NCBI GenBank assembly: GCA_038205115.1
Contig: JBBRCE010000015.1
Span: 1-64,000 of the forward strand
Length of the DNA stretch: 64,000 bases
Reading direction: 5' to 3'
Source: JBBRCE01 sp038205115
GTDB lineage: Bacteria > Planctomycetota > Planctomycetia > Pirellulales > JBBRCE01
Shown here: positions 50,601 to 59,607 of the stretch, one piece after another
Layout: each line of letters begins with the position of its first letter
Numbering within the stretch: position 1 is the stretch's first letter
Notes under the pieces: generated by a model
Told to the model about the DNA's origin: nothing
The model's database searches: none
The model's input: the letters and a program-made list of their open reading frames with translations, nothing else
Made by a program: the position numbers and the translations under genes

Positions 50601-53600
50601 CGTGCCTTGTTCGCGATTTCGCTCGATCGAGGCCGGTTTACCATCCAGCGTCACGCCGCCCGGCAGCAAGCTGGCTCCTTCGCCACCCAAGGGCAGCATC
50701 ACTTGCGCGTTGGCTTCCCATGTCCGCACGTTGAACGTCGCTTTGATTTCATTGATGGCGAGCTTGCCGGAGCTATCGACTTCAACATCGCCACGGTAAT
50801 CGGCGGCGGTCAGTAACCACACGGACTGGCTGGAACTTCGCAGCCGCGCCGCGCGTAGCAGATCAAAAACTCGCTGCGGAACATAGTAATACTCGCCGAC
50901 CACTTTGCCCTGGTCATTGACGGGCATCAGAACGTCAAAAATCATGTCGTCGATGGCCGCTGGCGCGCTGGCCGCTGACGGCGGCGTTGCCCAAGCGCGA
51001 TTCGTCTGTAACGCGCCGAATGTGGCAACACACAATAGCAACCCGCCCACGGCAACTGCCGCCGCTTTGTCCGCTGGCGTCGGCGGCGCGTCGGTTCGTG
51101 TGGGCACGTCCGGGCGGCGGATGCGGAAGACAGTCGTGATGAGCGTAGCGCAACAGCCCAGCACAATGGCCGTCACCAGCGGCCGCCAGTGGTCCGGGGC
51201 CAGCAGCGCAACGCTGGCCGCCACAACCAGAACCGCAATCAGCGCGGCTTTATGTCGCGGCGCTGGCTTCCAAAGCAGACCGACGGTGGCAAAGAAGATT
51301 GCCCAGCTCAATGCGGACCGCGTGGCCGCATTGACCACTTGCAAGGGCGAAGTTTCGTCGGCGGATAATTCGAACGCGTACGAATTCCAGCCAGGATAAT
51401 TTTCGCCGTGGACCACCGAAGTCGAATTCGCCGACCACGGGTCCGCGTTGCTCACATCCGCAACCGACTTCCAATCGTTGAGCGAAAGCAGCGAAGATCG
51501 ATCTTCCGAGTGAAAGCTGATTGGCGTTTCAGCGGCAAGACTTGTTGCGGACGTTGCCGAACGCGCGGCGGTCGACATCGACGCGTTGAACGCAGCGGAC
51601 TCTCGACGGGTTAGCACGATCGCATCGGTGCGAGCCGAGAGGGCCAGATGACTTTGGGCGAGCAGCGCAGCGCCGATGTCGCCTGGCGTTTCGCCACCGG
51701 CGGCGAGAACTTTGGACTGCGCGCTGATGCCCAATTGCGCGAGTTGCGTGCGATCGACGAGCCAGGGTCGCGGGCTAACTGCGCCGAGTTCAGGCGATGC
51801 GGCTGCGATTTTATTGAGCCGTTGACTGGCGGAATCTAACAGTTCGGCCCACTTCAGCGGCTTAGCGATTTGAGTATCACGACTTTCGGATTGCTGCCAG
51901 GCTTCGCCGAGCGCAATGAGCGCCGCCGTAATTTGGGCTGCGCGATCGGCCGAACTCAGTTCCGTGTTGGTTTCTTCGCCGCGCGCAAGGGGCGCCAGCG
52001 GATCGAAGTGCGGCGTGCCGTCCGGACGCGCCAGCGCGCCGAAAATGCGTTGCGGCCAGTTGGGCGACACGGCGGCGGGATCGCGCGCCCCGGACACCAA
52101 CTCCAGTTCCGGCGGCAGGTGCAGTTGCCCTCGTCGGGCAAGTATGGCTACATCCAATGCAGGCAAAACGGGCTGCAGCAGGGCAGACCATTTGCCCTCG
52201 ACACCGCGGCCGCTGAAGTAAGCCGTCAGAGTGACAAACCGTCGACCCGTCGGCAATTCCACGGTCAACACATCGCGATCCAGATCGCTACGCAGCGCGA
52301 GCGGTTCGCCGTCAATGGCCGCAAAATTTAAGTTGCAACCGCTTGGCACGGTCAGGTGAATTCGCCGCTGACCACGATTTTCCAGCCAATACGTGGCCAT
52401 GTAGCGGGCGTCAGCATTGGCCGGACAACTGGCAATCAATTCGGCCCGCCAGGCCCAAGCCTCGGCCAAGTACGAGTCACCGAGCGGAATTTTCAGCCGC
52501 AGCGCGGGCTCAGCCTCGGTGAGCACATCGCGCGTTGGCTCGTAGTGGAACGCGGCAATCAAATTCGAATAGCGCGTGGGAGTTAAGCGATCGGAAACGA
52601 TCGCTTTGAGACGACGATTGACGTTTTGTCGTCGGTTCATGACTTCCAACTGCTGCTGACTATCGTTGCGAACTTCGATCGTGCCGCGCTGAGAGGTCAC
52701 TTCGTCCATGCTGGCCAAATTGATCGGCATGTCGTCAGCCCAGGTGAGCGTTCGCACGGCGTGCAAATGGAAATCTTCGTGCGGAGGTTCGGCAAAGGTC
52801 AGTTCCCAAACTTCGCCATCTCCGCCACCTTCGACTCGCGCCGGTTCGGCAGCGATGCGTTTCGCCTGCGGCTGCAGCGAACCACTGGCGGACCACTCTA
52901 ACGGTTCGGAGCGCGATTCGGAGAAGCGGACGACCAGCCGATTGAGCACGCCTGACTCGAACCGAACATTGAAGTCGTGCTCCTCGGTCAGATGCAGATC
53001 GTTGATGGTCACTTTGCTGACGATTTCCGTACGCGCACGCGGTGGTTGCGGCACGGAACTGATTGCCGCGCTGGCAGCGGCGTCGTTAAGTTCGAAGATT
53101 ACCGCGTTACTCACGTCGCCCAGCAACGCGCGATCCAGGTTGGAAAGTTGCACCTGGCGAGGGTCGAGCCGCGAGAGTTCTTCGCTGCCGGTGAGTTTGA
53201 GTTGATGATTTGTCTGGTTACTGACCACGGCGGCCAACTGTCGAGTGACGGTAGCGGCATTGAATGTCAGCCAGCGAAATTCGCTACCTGCCAATTCACG
53301 ACCGAGGCGATGGCCCGTGACTGACACGCGCAATGGCTCGCCGGGCGCGAGCGGTTTGGCCAGGCGGATGCTCAGCAAATCGCCCGGATTCGCCCGCCTG
53401 TCCGTCGAACGCTCGACCACGGAACCGGCCGGCACGGTTTGCACCGAATCAATCGACCAGTTGCGCGGAATTACAGCGTCCAGGGTAAATCGCTCGCCCG
53501 CAGCCACGCTGAAATCGTAAACGCCTTGCGCCTGAATTTGCTGATGGTCGCGCAGTTCGAAATGCACGCCGGCGGTCAGTTGCAATTGGTCGGTCCGACG

Positions 53601-54866
53601 ATCGATCCGCAGCTCGATTTCGCTATCGGCAGCCAAGGATTGAATCTCAATCAGTTCGCTGGCGGCGGCATCGGCCGCGGGTGTGATTTTGGTTTGCCGC
53701 GCGCGAATGGGATTGAGTTGTTCCACAGCCAGGCCGACGCCAATTTGCAACGTTGCGGTTTGCTCTTGCCAAGTCAATTCAGGAACGCGAACCGTCGGCA
53801 ATTTCCATTTGCGATCAACCGTCAACGAGCAAGCCGTCTTGACGGTGATTTCTTTTTGCCCATCACCGGTGTTCGGCAACTCGATGACAACGCGTTGCGG
53901 ACCTGCGTTAGCGGGGGCGGCATCCGGCGCAATTGTCCAAGGCAACGCCGCCCCGGCAGCGTCCACGGATATGACCGTCAGCGCGCGATCGACCAGCACC
54001 GTCAGTCGCGGCAGCGGCTCGCCGAGCATATCGATCTTGAGTTGCGAGGCCAGTTCGACGCCGCGAGGTGTGAACGCGTAGACATCGGTCTGACGCAACA
54101 GCGAGATGCGGCGCGCGCCGACGGCAATGGGCCGCGCCAATTTAAGTTTGAACTGATGCAGGGCGCCGAGCGTGAAAGTCCAGCCGCGCCGCTTGGACGG
54201 CTCTGCACGGGAGGGCACCGCCGTCACGCCGTCGATGTCTGGCGTCCATTCCGCGGGCAGATCGAGTTGCAAGTGGTTGGCGGGCGCCGACGGCAGTTGG
54301 CAATCGAAGGACAGGTTGCCGGCATCGTCGGTTTGTCCGCGGAGTGCGGCGCGGAATTTGAGTTGGCCCGACTGTTCGATTCGCAGCAGTAGCGGCCCGC
54401 GGCCTTGCGAGCCCCACACCGCCGGCTCGGTTTTTTCGCCAAGCCAACGCGGCGAATCGACGGCCATATTCAGCGGATCGAGCGTGACAAACTGTGGCTC
54501 GCGGCCGGTCTGCCGTACGTCGAGCGTCGCGCTGCCGGTGAGCACGTCAGCGGTGCCGAGTTGCAATTCGTACCGCGCGGCTTGCACGGCGGAATCGGCG
54601 GCCGACTTTACTTTTCGGCCGGTCGTCGTGCCGTCATCGGCCGCGCTGAGCTTACCTTGATCGACCCAGTCTTCGAATTCGGCCGCGGCGATGGGCAGGT
54701 AGCGATCATCGCCGGTGGGCCACTGTTTGACTTGATCCGCCGGCGCCATCACTCGCCGAAAGCGCAGCGTGCCAGACAGCACGCTGCTTGCCGCATCTTC
54801 GCCACGCGAGGCGACGGCAATCAACATCAGCAAGGGCAATAACCAGGCGTGCCGCGGCGCGTTCAT
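47628..54866 (-). CDS. Giant exported protein, fusion of two related modules
   Basis: 2412 residues from the ATG at 54866, which overlaps the stop of the upstream gene by four bases (ATGA). A signal peptide (WLLPLLMLIAVASRGEDA) opens the first module: a beta-rich region of about 1150 residues, then three or four helices. At about 1255-1280 comes a segment shaped like a signal peptide (VAVGGLLLCVATFGALQTNRAWA), followed by a second beta-rich module of about 1000 residues that ends in a C-terminal helical cluster (VLLLLTGLTLTIYF, MLLAVAGLAWWLWL, IMLLAAVASLLP). Both modules share a start pattern with the neighbouring 1245-residue protein. Function unknown; a large envelope scaffold is a reasonable guess. 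Confidence 0.75.
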   Translation of the reverse strand: MNAPRHAWLLPLLMLIAVASRGEDAASSVLSGTLRFRRVMAPADQVKQWPTGDDRYLPIAAAEFEDWVDQGKLSAADDGTTTGRKVKSAADSAVQAARYELQLGTADVLTGSATLDVRQTGREPQFVTLDPLNMAVDSPRWLGEKTEPAVWGSQGRGPLLLRIEQSGQLKFRAALRGQTDDAGNLSFDCQLPSAPANHLQLDLPAEWTPDIDGVTAVPSRAEPSKRRGWTFTLGALHQFKLKLARPIAVGARRISLLRQTDVYAFTPRGVELASQLKIDMLGEPLPRLTVLVDRALTVISVDAAGAALPWTIAPDAAPANAGPQRVVIELPNTGDGQKEITVKTACSLTVDRKWKLPTVRVPELTWQEQTATLQIGVGLAVEQLNPIRARQTKITPAADAAASELIEIQSLAADSEIELRIDRRTDQLQLTAGVHFELRDHQQIQAQGVYDFSVAAGERFTLDAVIPRNWSIDSVQTVPAGSVVERSTDRRANPGDLLSIRLAKPLAPGEPLRVSVTGHRLGRELAGSEFRWLTFNAATVTRQLAAVVSNQTNHQLKLTGSEELSRLDPRQVQLSNLDRALLGDVSNAVIFELNDAAASAAISSVPQPPRARTEIVSKVTINDLHLTEEHDFNVRFESGVLNRLVVRFSESRSEPLEWSASGSLQPQAKRIAAEPARVEGGGDGEVWELTFAEPPHEDFHLHAVRTLTWADDMPINLASMDEVTSQRGTIEVRNDSQQQLEVMNRRQNVNRRLKAIVSDRLTPTRYSNLIAAFHYEPTRDVLTEAEPALRLKIPLGDSYLAEAWAWRAELIASCPANADARYMATYWLENRGQRRIHLTVPSGCNLNFAAIDGEPLALRSDLDRDVLTVELPTGRRFVTLTAYFSGRGVEGKWSALLQPVLPALDVAILARRGQLHLPPELELVSGARDPAAVSPNWPQRIFGALARPDGTPHFDPLAPLARGEETNTELSSADRAAQITAALIALGEAWQQSESRDTQIAKPLKWAELLDSASQRLNKIAAASPELGAVSPRPWLVDRTQLAQLGISAQSKVLAAGGETPGDIGAALLAQSHLALSARTDAIVLTRRESAAFNASMSTAARSATSATSLAAETPISFHSEDRSSLLSLNDWKSVADVSNADPWSANSTSVVHGENYPGWNSYAFELSADETSPLQVVNAATRSALSWAIFFATVGLLWKPAPRHKAALIAVLVVAASVALLAPDHWRPLVTAIVLGCCATLITTVFRIRRPDVPTRTDAPPTPADKAAAVAVGGLLLCVATFGALQTNRAWATPPSAASAPAAIDDMIFDVLMPVNDQGKVVGEYYYVPQRVFDLLRAARLRSSSQSVWLLTAADYRGDVEVDSSGKLAINEIKATFNVRTWEANAQVMLPLGGEGASLLPGGVTLDGKPASIERNREQGTLLLEIDQPGQHQQVVRLHPHSKTLESGAGIEMSIPELPTAQAVVTGPAKPSWEITSSPGGFETTPLLPPDDDARVQQTARLGRSSQLRLHWNSAELAPSKPPEVKADELLRLHLQPGFATLDARLIYQVARGKLSRLRLFADPSLQLLRLPKDSPVARISRKAADPRVLEIELKEPAGERLELELSFLIAGFGTTDKLNLPLLQNMPSTSLQRDKRLLGLWVDAALEETVGKQLKPIAIGDFSAAWGREFKSQTAYQLPTDNLAWNVSVKPREAKLSSRQILAITCETQRVRLAFGAALTVSGAYRYGYRVFAPKDLEIDSVSVREGAMERVDHWSRDETGVIQIFLNQPAYGEQKLTLFGSLLRKGNKETEDFRLPAFKVDTADLETNCVLIRRRPDVQVSPADASLPLAEQSRATIARQEANSQGLLAANLGRVQDVACLLGRSAQPGSVWRIAANRPAISSRQVVTLSRSGDNWQAALDFHAEVRGGEADAFYFWVSSAWRGPFEISQKDARVKLLDVPGESKPLLLVQPAKAIRGEYQIGIRGPVTVAADERVRAPEITPTHAGPKSLHFVLPNQLEMQELHWDVRDLRAQPNPPGQNLTTNYEVTGSRYRAQLQSIDRIPGIQQVRLAEFSLARSTGDALVGVASFDLSPAGLDECVLQLPESYRLIHASLGGQPTSLTAEPGNRWKLPLGRAQLPQRVEAIFTGHAMLSGIEQRKIEVPRLIGLTPDRTVASIYWPDEAGPASLQRASTISTAKLLQTRIESDAGLLSWAASANLEEPQEEIDRWSAPWLARLRGSYRNLQLLDGLHQVEITDRKLVSNMSALAQEQAKLADRLASPATIQQANADAAVVFQPSDLHAWSQDSGPTAAAEPLICSITGEAKSFTVQPATASGNDLGRRLIAVLLLLTGLTLTIYFRQRLPVQLIAERWPHMLLAVAGLAWWLWLKPSWLGWPIMLLAAVASLLPSWRDVSRDPRSDAHATFGKL

Positions 54867-57800
54867 ACATGCGACTCGGAGGCTGGGATTTCTAGAGTCA
54901 TCGTCGCGGTGGCCGCCGAATCGCCTAATCGTAGACCATGCCCTATTGGCTGCGCGTGCAACTCGGTCGAAAGTCGTTCCACGCCAGAAGCCGGGGCGTG
55001 ACGCACAGCGACCACGCGCGACTGCCGGCGGCGCACGCCACGATACAAAAACGTGGCCAGCAGCGCTAAGCCAAGTCCCAGCGTTGCGCCTTGTGCAAAC
55101 AATACCGCCAGTTCTGGGTAACTCACGGCCGCAGCCAACAACGCAACAGCAATCGCGACCAACGCGCCTGGATGCCGTAGCGGCGGTACGTAAATCAGCA
55201 GCAAGCCGCCCAGCAGCGCAAGCAAACTTGCTGAGCCCACAATCACAACTCGCGAGGCAACCGACAATTGGAATTCGCCATCGGTGGCCAGCGCGCTGAA
55301 CAAGTAGCGATTGGTGCTGTCTGGCAAGGCATGCTCGCGGGCCGCTCCAACCCACGATTCCAGCTCCGCTTGTTCCATGAACGGCTGCCGCCCATAAAAT
55401 AAACCTTGCCACTGCCAGAGATACTGCGGCGTGAGTTCCTCGGGGCCGACAATTAAATGCTTGTCGTGCGGCAGCACCAACTGCCAATAGGTGCGATCGA
55501 CCCAGACACCAACTTGCGGCGTCGGCGTTTCCAACACGAGTTGCCCGCGCGCGAGCATTCGCCCATCAAAGCGATAAGTTAATTCGAGCGTGTGTTCTTG
55601 CGAACTGAGATCCATGTTTTTCAGCGAAATGGCGAGCCGGCCACCGGTTAGCGCGGCTTGCGCCAGCTTGCCATCGAGCATCACGCGGAGATCGGCCGAC
55701 TTCAGACCGGCAGGCATCTTGAACTCAAGGTGATCCTGCGTGGAACGGAAACGATAGGCGGCTCGATCCTGGCGGTTGGATTCGCCCAGCCAGGTCTGGA
55801 GCCAGGCTCGCGAAATTTGCGTTTTGCCTTGCGTCTGCACCGACTCGGCGATGGATTGAAATTGAATTTCCGCGGCGCTGCCGTCCGCGCGGTAGTGCAA
55901 GGCGTCGGACATGCTGACGAGATCCGCGCGCGGGATCTCCAGCCAGGGCGTCTCGACGGCGGCCACGCGGATTCCGGGGGCGGCGGCAAATTGCGCATCA
56001 TCGCTGCGAATTTCCGCCTCGACCGGCACGATCAACGGCACGCTATAGGGGTGCGCGGAATCGGCCTGCGGCTGATCTTGCAACAGCACGTAATCCGCGG
56101 TCAGCAAAAACGAGCCGATCTTGCCGCTCTCCGGCAGTTTGATTTGCACCCGCCGCGCCATGGCGGCTTCGTCGTCGGCGCGGACGTCGGCGACTTTTTC
56201 GGGCGCGACTTCGACGCCGTCGAGCCGGAACTGCAGAGCAGTCTGCAGTTCGTCCAAACGACGCGGGATCTCCAGCGTCACCTGCTGCGCCGGCACATTG
56301 TCGACCTGATATTTGAACTGTTGATGCACTTCAATTTGCTTGCGAGCTTCGGGCCAAAGTCGAATTTCGCTCGCGGCGTCAACGGCAACGGCCTGCTTGC
56401 GAATCATCCACTTGGCCGAAAAGTTCGCCATCGACAGGCTGCCTGAGTCCACGCGATAGAACAGCGGCTTTTGTTGCCGAGGACCAAACTGTGCCAGCCG
56501 CGCGGCCAGCGCTGGCGACGGGGGGCCGGGCTGCTGCTGAATGCTGCTGCCATCGAGTTGCGGCGACAATGAAATATTATCGGCCGCAAGCACCACCACC
56601 GTCGCAGGCCCAACCGCCAGTTGCGCAGCCGCGTTGCCGGCCGATTCCTTGGGTAGCGGCAGCGACCAACTCAGCAGATCGGTCTTGGGGTTGAGCGGCG
56701 CGTGGGCTTTGAGCGTGAGTTCCACGTTGCCGCTCAAACTGGGCAACACGTTTTCTTCTTCGCCCGCGTCGGCTGGCTTTTGCAGCGGCCGCACACGATA
56801 CAGGCCGCCTTCGGGGCCAACATCGTCGAGCGCCACGAGGTTCGCCGGACCGACTTCGATGCCTTCCCAGCCCGCGTCCGGCAGTTCGAATTCCAGGTCG
56901 TTCAGTTTGGCGCGACCGATCTGATACGTCCAAGTGGCTTCGAGCCGGACTTTGTCGCGTTCGACCACGTAAATGTATTCCGGTTCGACCGTCAGCTTGC
57001 TGTTGCGGATCGCCGGCATGATTTTCAGATCTGGCTTGCCGACGAATTCGAAAGCCGCCACTAAGTCGGCACGGCGCTTTTCGTCCGGAAAGCGATCCAC
57101 TTGCCGCAGTGCGCTGCCGGGCCGATCCCAGCGAAGCGTCATTTCGTCGGAAGCTGCCAGTCCGACGCAGCCAGATTGCTTGACGGATTGTTCACCGGGC
57201 CGCGCGGCGAGGTCCGGCAGCAACGTAAATCCACTGAGATTGATGCCCGTTGTGCGAATGGTTTTTGGATCGTAGGCCCGCTCGGCCGCCAACTTGACGG
57301 TCACCATTTCTTTTTCTTTGTAGCTTCGATCGAGCACGAACTCGACCGTCGGATTGTCGCGGCCTTCGACAATTGCCACCGAATATCCATTTTGCTTGTC
57401 GGCCGGTTGCTTATCGCTGAGCCAGGTGGATTGCGGTGGCAACTCGACGCGAAAGCGATCGAACGGGCCCCGCAATGTGCGGACGACAATTGTGGCGTCG
57501 TACTTGATGCTGTGCGGTTCGCAACGCGCGTAAATCGCCATGTTGCCGTCCAGCAGCGGCGTGGAATTCGACGTGCCAACGTCCGCTTCGGTCCACGATA
57601 ACTTGAATTCTCCGGCCTTCAGATCGCCGACGGAAATCTCGCTCTTGCCGGCCGACATCTTGGAAACTTCTGCCGACTTGCCCCCGCTGGACGCGGCGCT
57701 CAACACTTTGGCAGGCACGTCCAAGTCCAATCGCGAACTGGCCGCTTCCGGCAGGTCCAACTCCAGACGACGTTCGCCGCGCGGCAGCGTGGCCAGCAGC

Positions 57801-58600
57801 GAGAGCGATAGGCTGATGGGCAGAAATCGAGTCCGTTGCTTGTCGTCGGACGAGGGCGTTGCCGTGGACGATTCTGCGTTGGCCTTGCCGCGCAGCCAAA
57901 TCACGTAGCCGTCGCCACCGCGATCGAATTGAATCAAATGCTCTTCGTCGCCGCTGACCTTCGGTGGCGCGCGCAGGGCCGACTTATTGAAATGCAGCGG
58001 CACGCGAATCCAATCGGCCACGGTCAAATGCAACGTCATTTCCACAGCCAGATCGACTTGTTCGTTGTGAGCCGTCCCCTGCACGGTCATCGACTCGATG
58101 CCGTATGCCGGTTTGACCGAACCTTTGGCCATGGCTGCCCGCTTGTCGGCCTGTTCGGTAAACTCTTTGAGCGTCATGCCGATTAGTGGCACGAGTTTGC
58201 CGCTGGCCTCATCGCGGACGTACAGCAGATCCGGTTTGACCTCGGTCAGCAGTGGCTTGTCGGATTGAACTTCAGCGGCCGCCGCCACCGGCGGCAAAAT
58301 TGCCGCGGGCGTTGCCGGCGAGAGGGGTGTAATAGCGGGAGGCGTTGATGCGGGAGGCGTTGATGCGGGAGGCGTTGTCGGAATTGCCGGCGCTGCCAAG
58401 GCTGGCGCCGCAGCGGAGGGCGTAACTTTCGCGTCGGCCGCACCTTTATCGGCGGCCAGCAGCTCGTCGGCAGCCATGAGTCGCTGCACGGAGCAGGCAG
58501 ACGTCAGCACGCCAACCAGCGCGATGATCCAGACGATCAGCGTTTGCTGCAGGACGCAGTGGTGCGCACGAACCGAGTTTCGAGACGAATCCAGACGCAA
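54863..58600 (-). CDS. Large exported protein, single copy of the same module
   Basis: 1245 residues. I use the TTG at 58600, with AAGGA nine bases upstream; no ATG or GTG precedes the hydrophobic leader (VWIIALVGVLTSAC, possibly a lipobox-type Cys). A Pro/Ala-rich tract with a 15-bp repeat is followed by a beta-rich body: YGIESMTVQGTAHNEQVDL, WIRVPLHFNKSALR, LELDLPEAASSRLDL. Three helices near the C terminus (VVIVGSASLLALLGGLLLIYV and following) anchor it. The order matches each half of the 2412-residue neighbour. The pair is an operon by ATGA overlap. No catalytic motif is visible. Confidence 0.75.
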   Translation of the reverse strand: MRLDSSRNSVRAHHCVLQQTLIVWIIALVGVLTSACSVQRLMAADELLAADKGAADAKVTPSAAAPALAAPAIPTTPPASTPPASTPPAITPLSPATPAAILPPVAAAAEVQSDKPLLTEVKPDLLYVRDEASGKLVPLIGMTLKEFTEQADKRAAMAKGSVKPAYGIESMTVQGTAHNEQVDLAVEMTLHLTVADWIRVPLHFNKSALRAPPKVSGDEEHLIQFDRGGDGYVIWLRGKANAESSTATPSSDDKQRTRFLPISLSLSLLATLPRGERRLELDLPEAASSRLDLDVPAKVLSAASSGGKSAEVSKMSAGKSEISVGDLKAGEFKLSWTEADVGTSNSTPLLDGNMAIYARCEPHSIKYDATIVVRTLRGPFDRFRVELPPQSTWLSDKQPADKQNGYSVAIVEGRDNPTVEFVLDRSYKEKEMVTVKLAAERAYDPKTIRTTGINLSGFTLLPDLAARPGEQSVKQSGCVGLAASDEMTLRWDRPGSALRQVDRFPDEKRRADLVAAFEFVGKPDLKIMPAIRNSKLTVEPEYIYVVERDKVRLEATWTYQIGRAKLNDLEFELPDAGWEGIEVGPANLVALDDVGPEGGLYRVRPLQKPADAGEEENVLPSLSGNVELTLKAHAPLNPKTDLLSWSLPLPKESAGNAAAQLAVGPATVVVLAADNISLSPQLDGSSIQQQPGPPSPALAARLAQFGPRQQKPLFYRVDSGSLSMANFSAKWMIRKQAVAVDAASEIRLWPEARKQIEVHQQFKYQVDNVPAQQVTLEIPRRLDELQTALQFRLDGVEVAPEKVADVRADDEAAMARRVQIKLPESGKIGSFLLTADYVLLQDQPQADSAHPYSVPLIVPVEAEIRSDDAQFAAAPGIRVAAVETPWLEIPRADLVSMSDALHYRADGSAAEIQFQSIAESVQTQGKTQISRAWLQTWLGESNRQDRAAYRFRSTQDHLEFKMPAGLKSADLRVMLDGKLAQAALTGGRLAISLKNMDLSSQEHTLELTYRFDGRMLARGQLVLETPTPQVGVWVDRTYWQLVLPHDKHLIVGPEELTPQYLWQWQGLFYGRQPFMEQAELESWVGAAREHALPDSTNRYLFSALATDGEFQLSVASRVVIVGSASLLALLGGLLLIYVPPLRHPGALVAIAVALLAAAVSYPELAVLFAQGATLGLGLALLATFLYRGVRRRQSRVVAVRHAPASGVERLSTELHAQPIGHGLRLGDSAATATMTLEIPASESHV
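58335..58379 (-). repeat. 15-bp tandem repeat coding for proline-rich linker
   Basis: Three 15-base units at 58335-58349, 58350-58364 and 58365-58379. The first two are identical (GCGGGAGGCGTTGAT) and the third differs at its end. They encode STPPA repeats in the linker behind the leader peptide of the 1245-residue protein. Confidence 0.95.
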
Positions 58601-59115
58601 ACGATAAGTTCCTTGATGCCAGTGGCTTGGAACAGTTCAAACGGCTCGGAGTCGAGCTTGCGCCGCGTCGCCATCCCTGGCCTGGTTGGAAGACGTGCTG
58701 TTGACTTAGACGCGCGGTCGCTCCTATTAGTTTACCCAGCCTTCACCAATTCTTAAAGCATTTTGGCAATTCGAGAAAAAAGCCCTGCAACGCCCGCGAT
58801 GAGCATGGATTCAAGAGATTTCCGGAAAAACGCCGATTTCAGTCCGTTTGCGCGGTTAGCGGCCGGCTCAAAAACGCTCCAAGACGTTTGCAGCGTTGGG
58901 ATTGCCACCGGGCCGCTCCACACCTTATGATAGCCGGCTGCAATCCTGCCCGCGCCGTTGGCGACCCGACAATTCGCCCGGCAGCAGCGATTGAAAGGCG
59001 TTTTTTTGCGGTGCCGGCGCCCTGCGTGCCCGGCTCGTGCCATTTTTCGACGTTGGCGTCCGGCAGCCCTGTTGGCAACGTGCCGTGACCTCGCCTCCGT
59101 TGGGTTCTCGATGGG
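58601..59115. other. Divergent intergenic region before yajC
   Basis: 515 bases between the minus-strand giant-protein operon and yajC-secDF on the plus strand. Promoters for both should lie here but no clear pair of boxes stands out. The short frames present have shadow-like composition. Confidence 0.4.
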
Positions 59116-59505
59116 ATGTTCTTCATGCAGTTTTTTGCAGGTCTGTTGAATTTGCTGGCGGAAGCCGAGGCGACGCCCGCTGCCGACGCCAAACCCGAAG
59201 GCGGACCGCCGGGCGGCATGCTGTGGGTTGCGATTCCAATGCTGGTTGTTTGGTTTTTGCTGATGCGGCCGAACAAGAAGCAGGAACTGTCGCAAAAATC
59301 CATGCTCGACAACCTCAAACAAAATGACCGCGTGGTGACCACCAGCGGAATTTACGGCATCGTCACCAACGTGCAGCGCGACTCGGACCGAGTCACACTC
59401 CGGATTGACGATTCCAACAACACCAAAATCAGCGTCACGTTGGCCTCGATCGCGCGCGTGCTGGTCGACACGCCCGACGCGGACAAAGATAAATCGGCAA
59501 AATAG
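59116..59505 (+). CDS. yajC: Preprotein translocase subunit YajC
   Basis: 129 residues from the ATG at 59116; an ATG at 59125 gives 126. One transmembrane helix (LWVAIPMLVVWFLLMRPNKKQ) has the conserved positively charged end of the family, followed by the small cytoplasmic beta domain (LKQNDRVVTTSGIYGIVTNV, and VTLRIDDSNNTKISV) and an acidic/lysine tail. Before the helix sits a Glu/Ala/Pro-rich segment longer than usual. YajC associates with SecDF in the holotranslocon; secDF follows after 102 bases. Confidence 0.95.
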   Translation: MFFMQFFAGLLNLLAEAEATPAADAKPEGGPPGGMLWVAIPMLVVWFLLMRPNKKQELSQKSMLDNLKQNDRVVTTSGIYGIVTNVQRDSDRVTLRIDDSNNTKISVTLASIARVLVDTPDADKDKSAK

Positions 59506-59607
59506 CCGACCCGTTGCGATCGCCGCGCCGCGGCAGCCGGTCAGGCGTTCGCCATTCGTACGATTTTCATAACAATTGCTTGCATATTCACCGCGGGAAG
59601 TTTTTTC

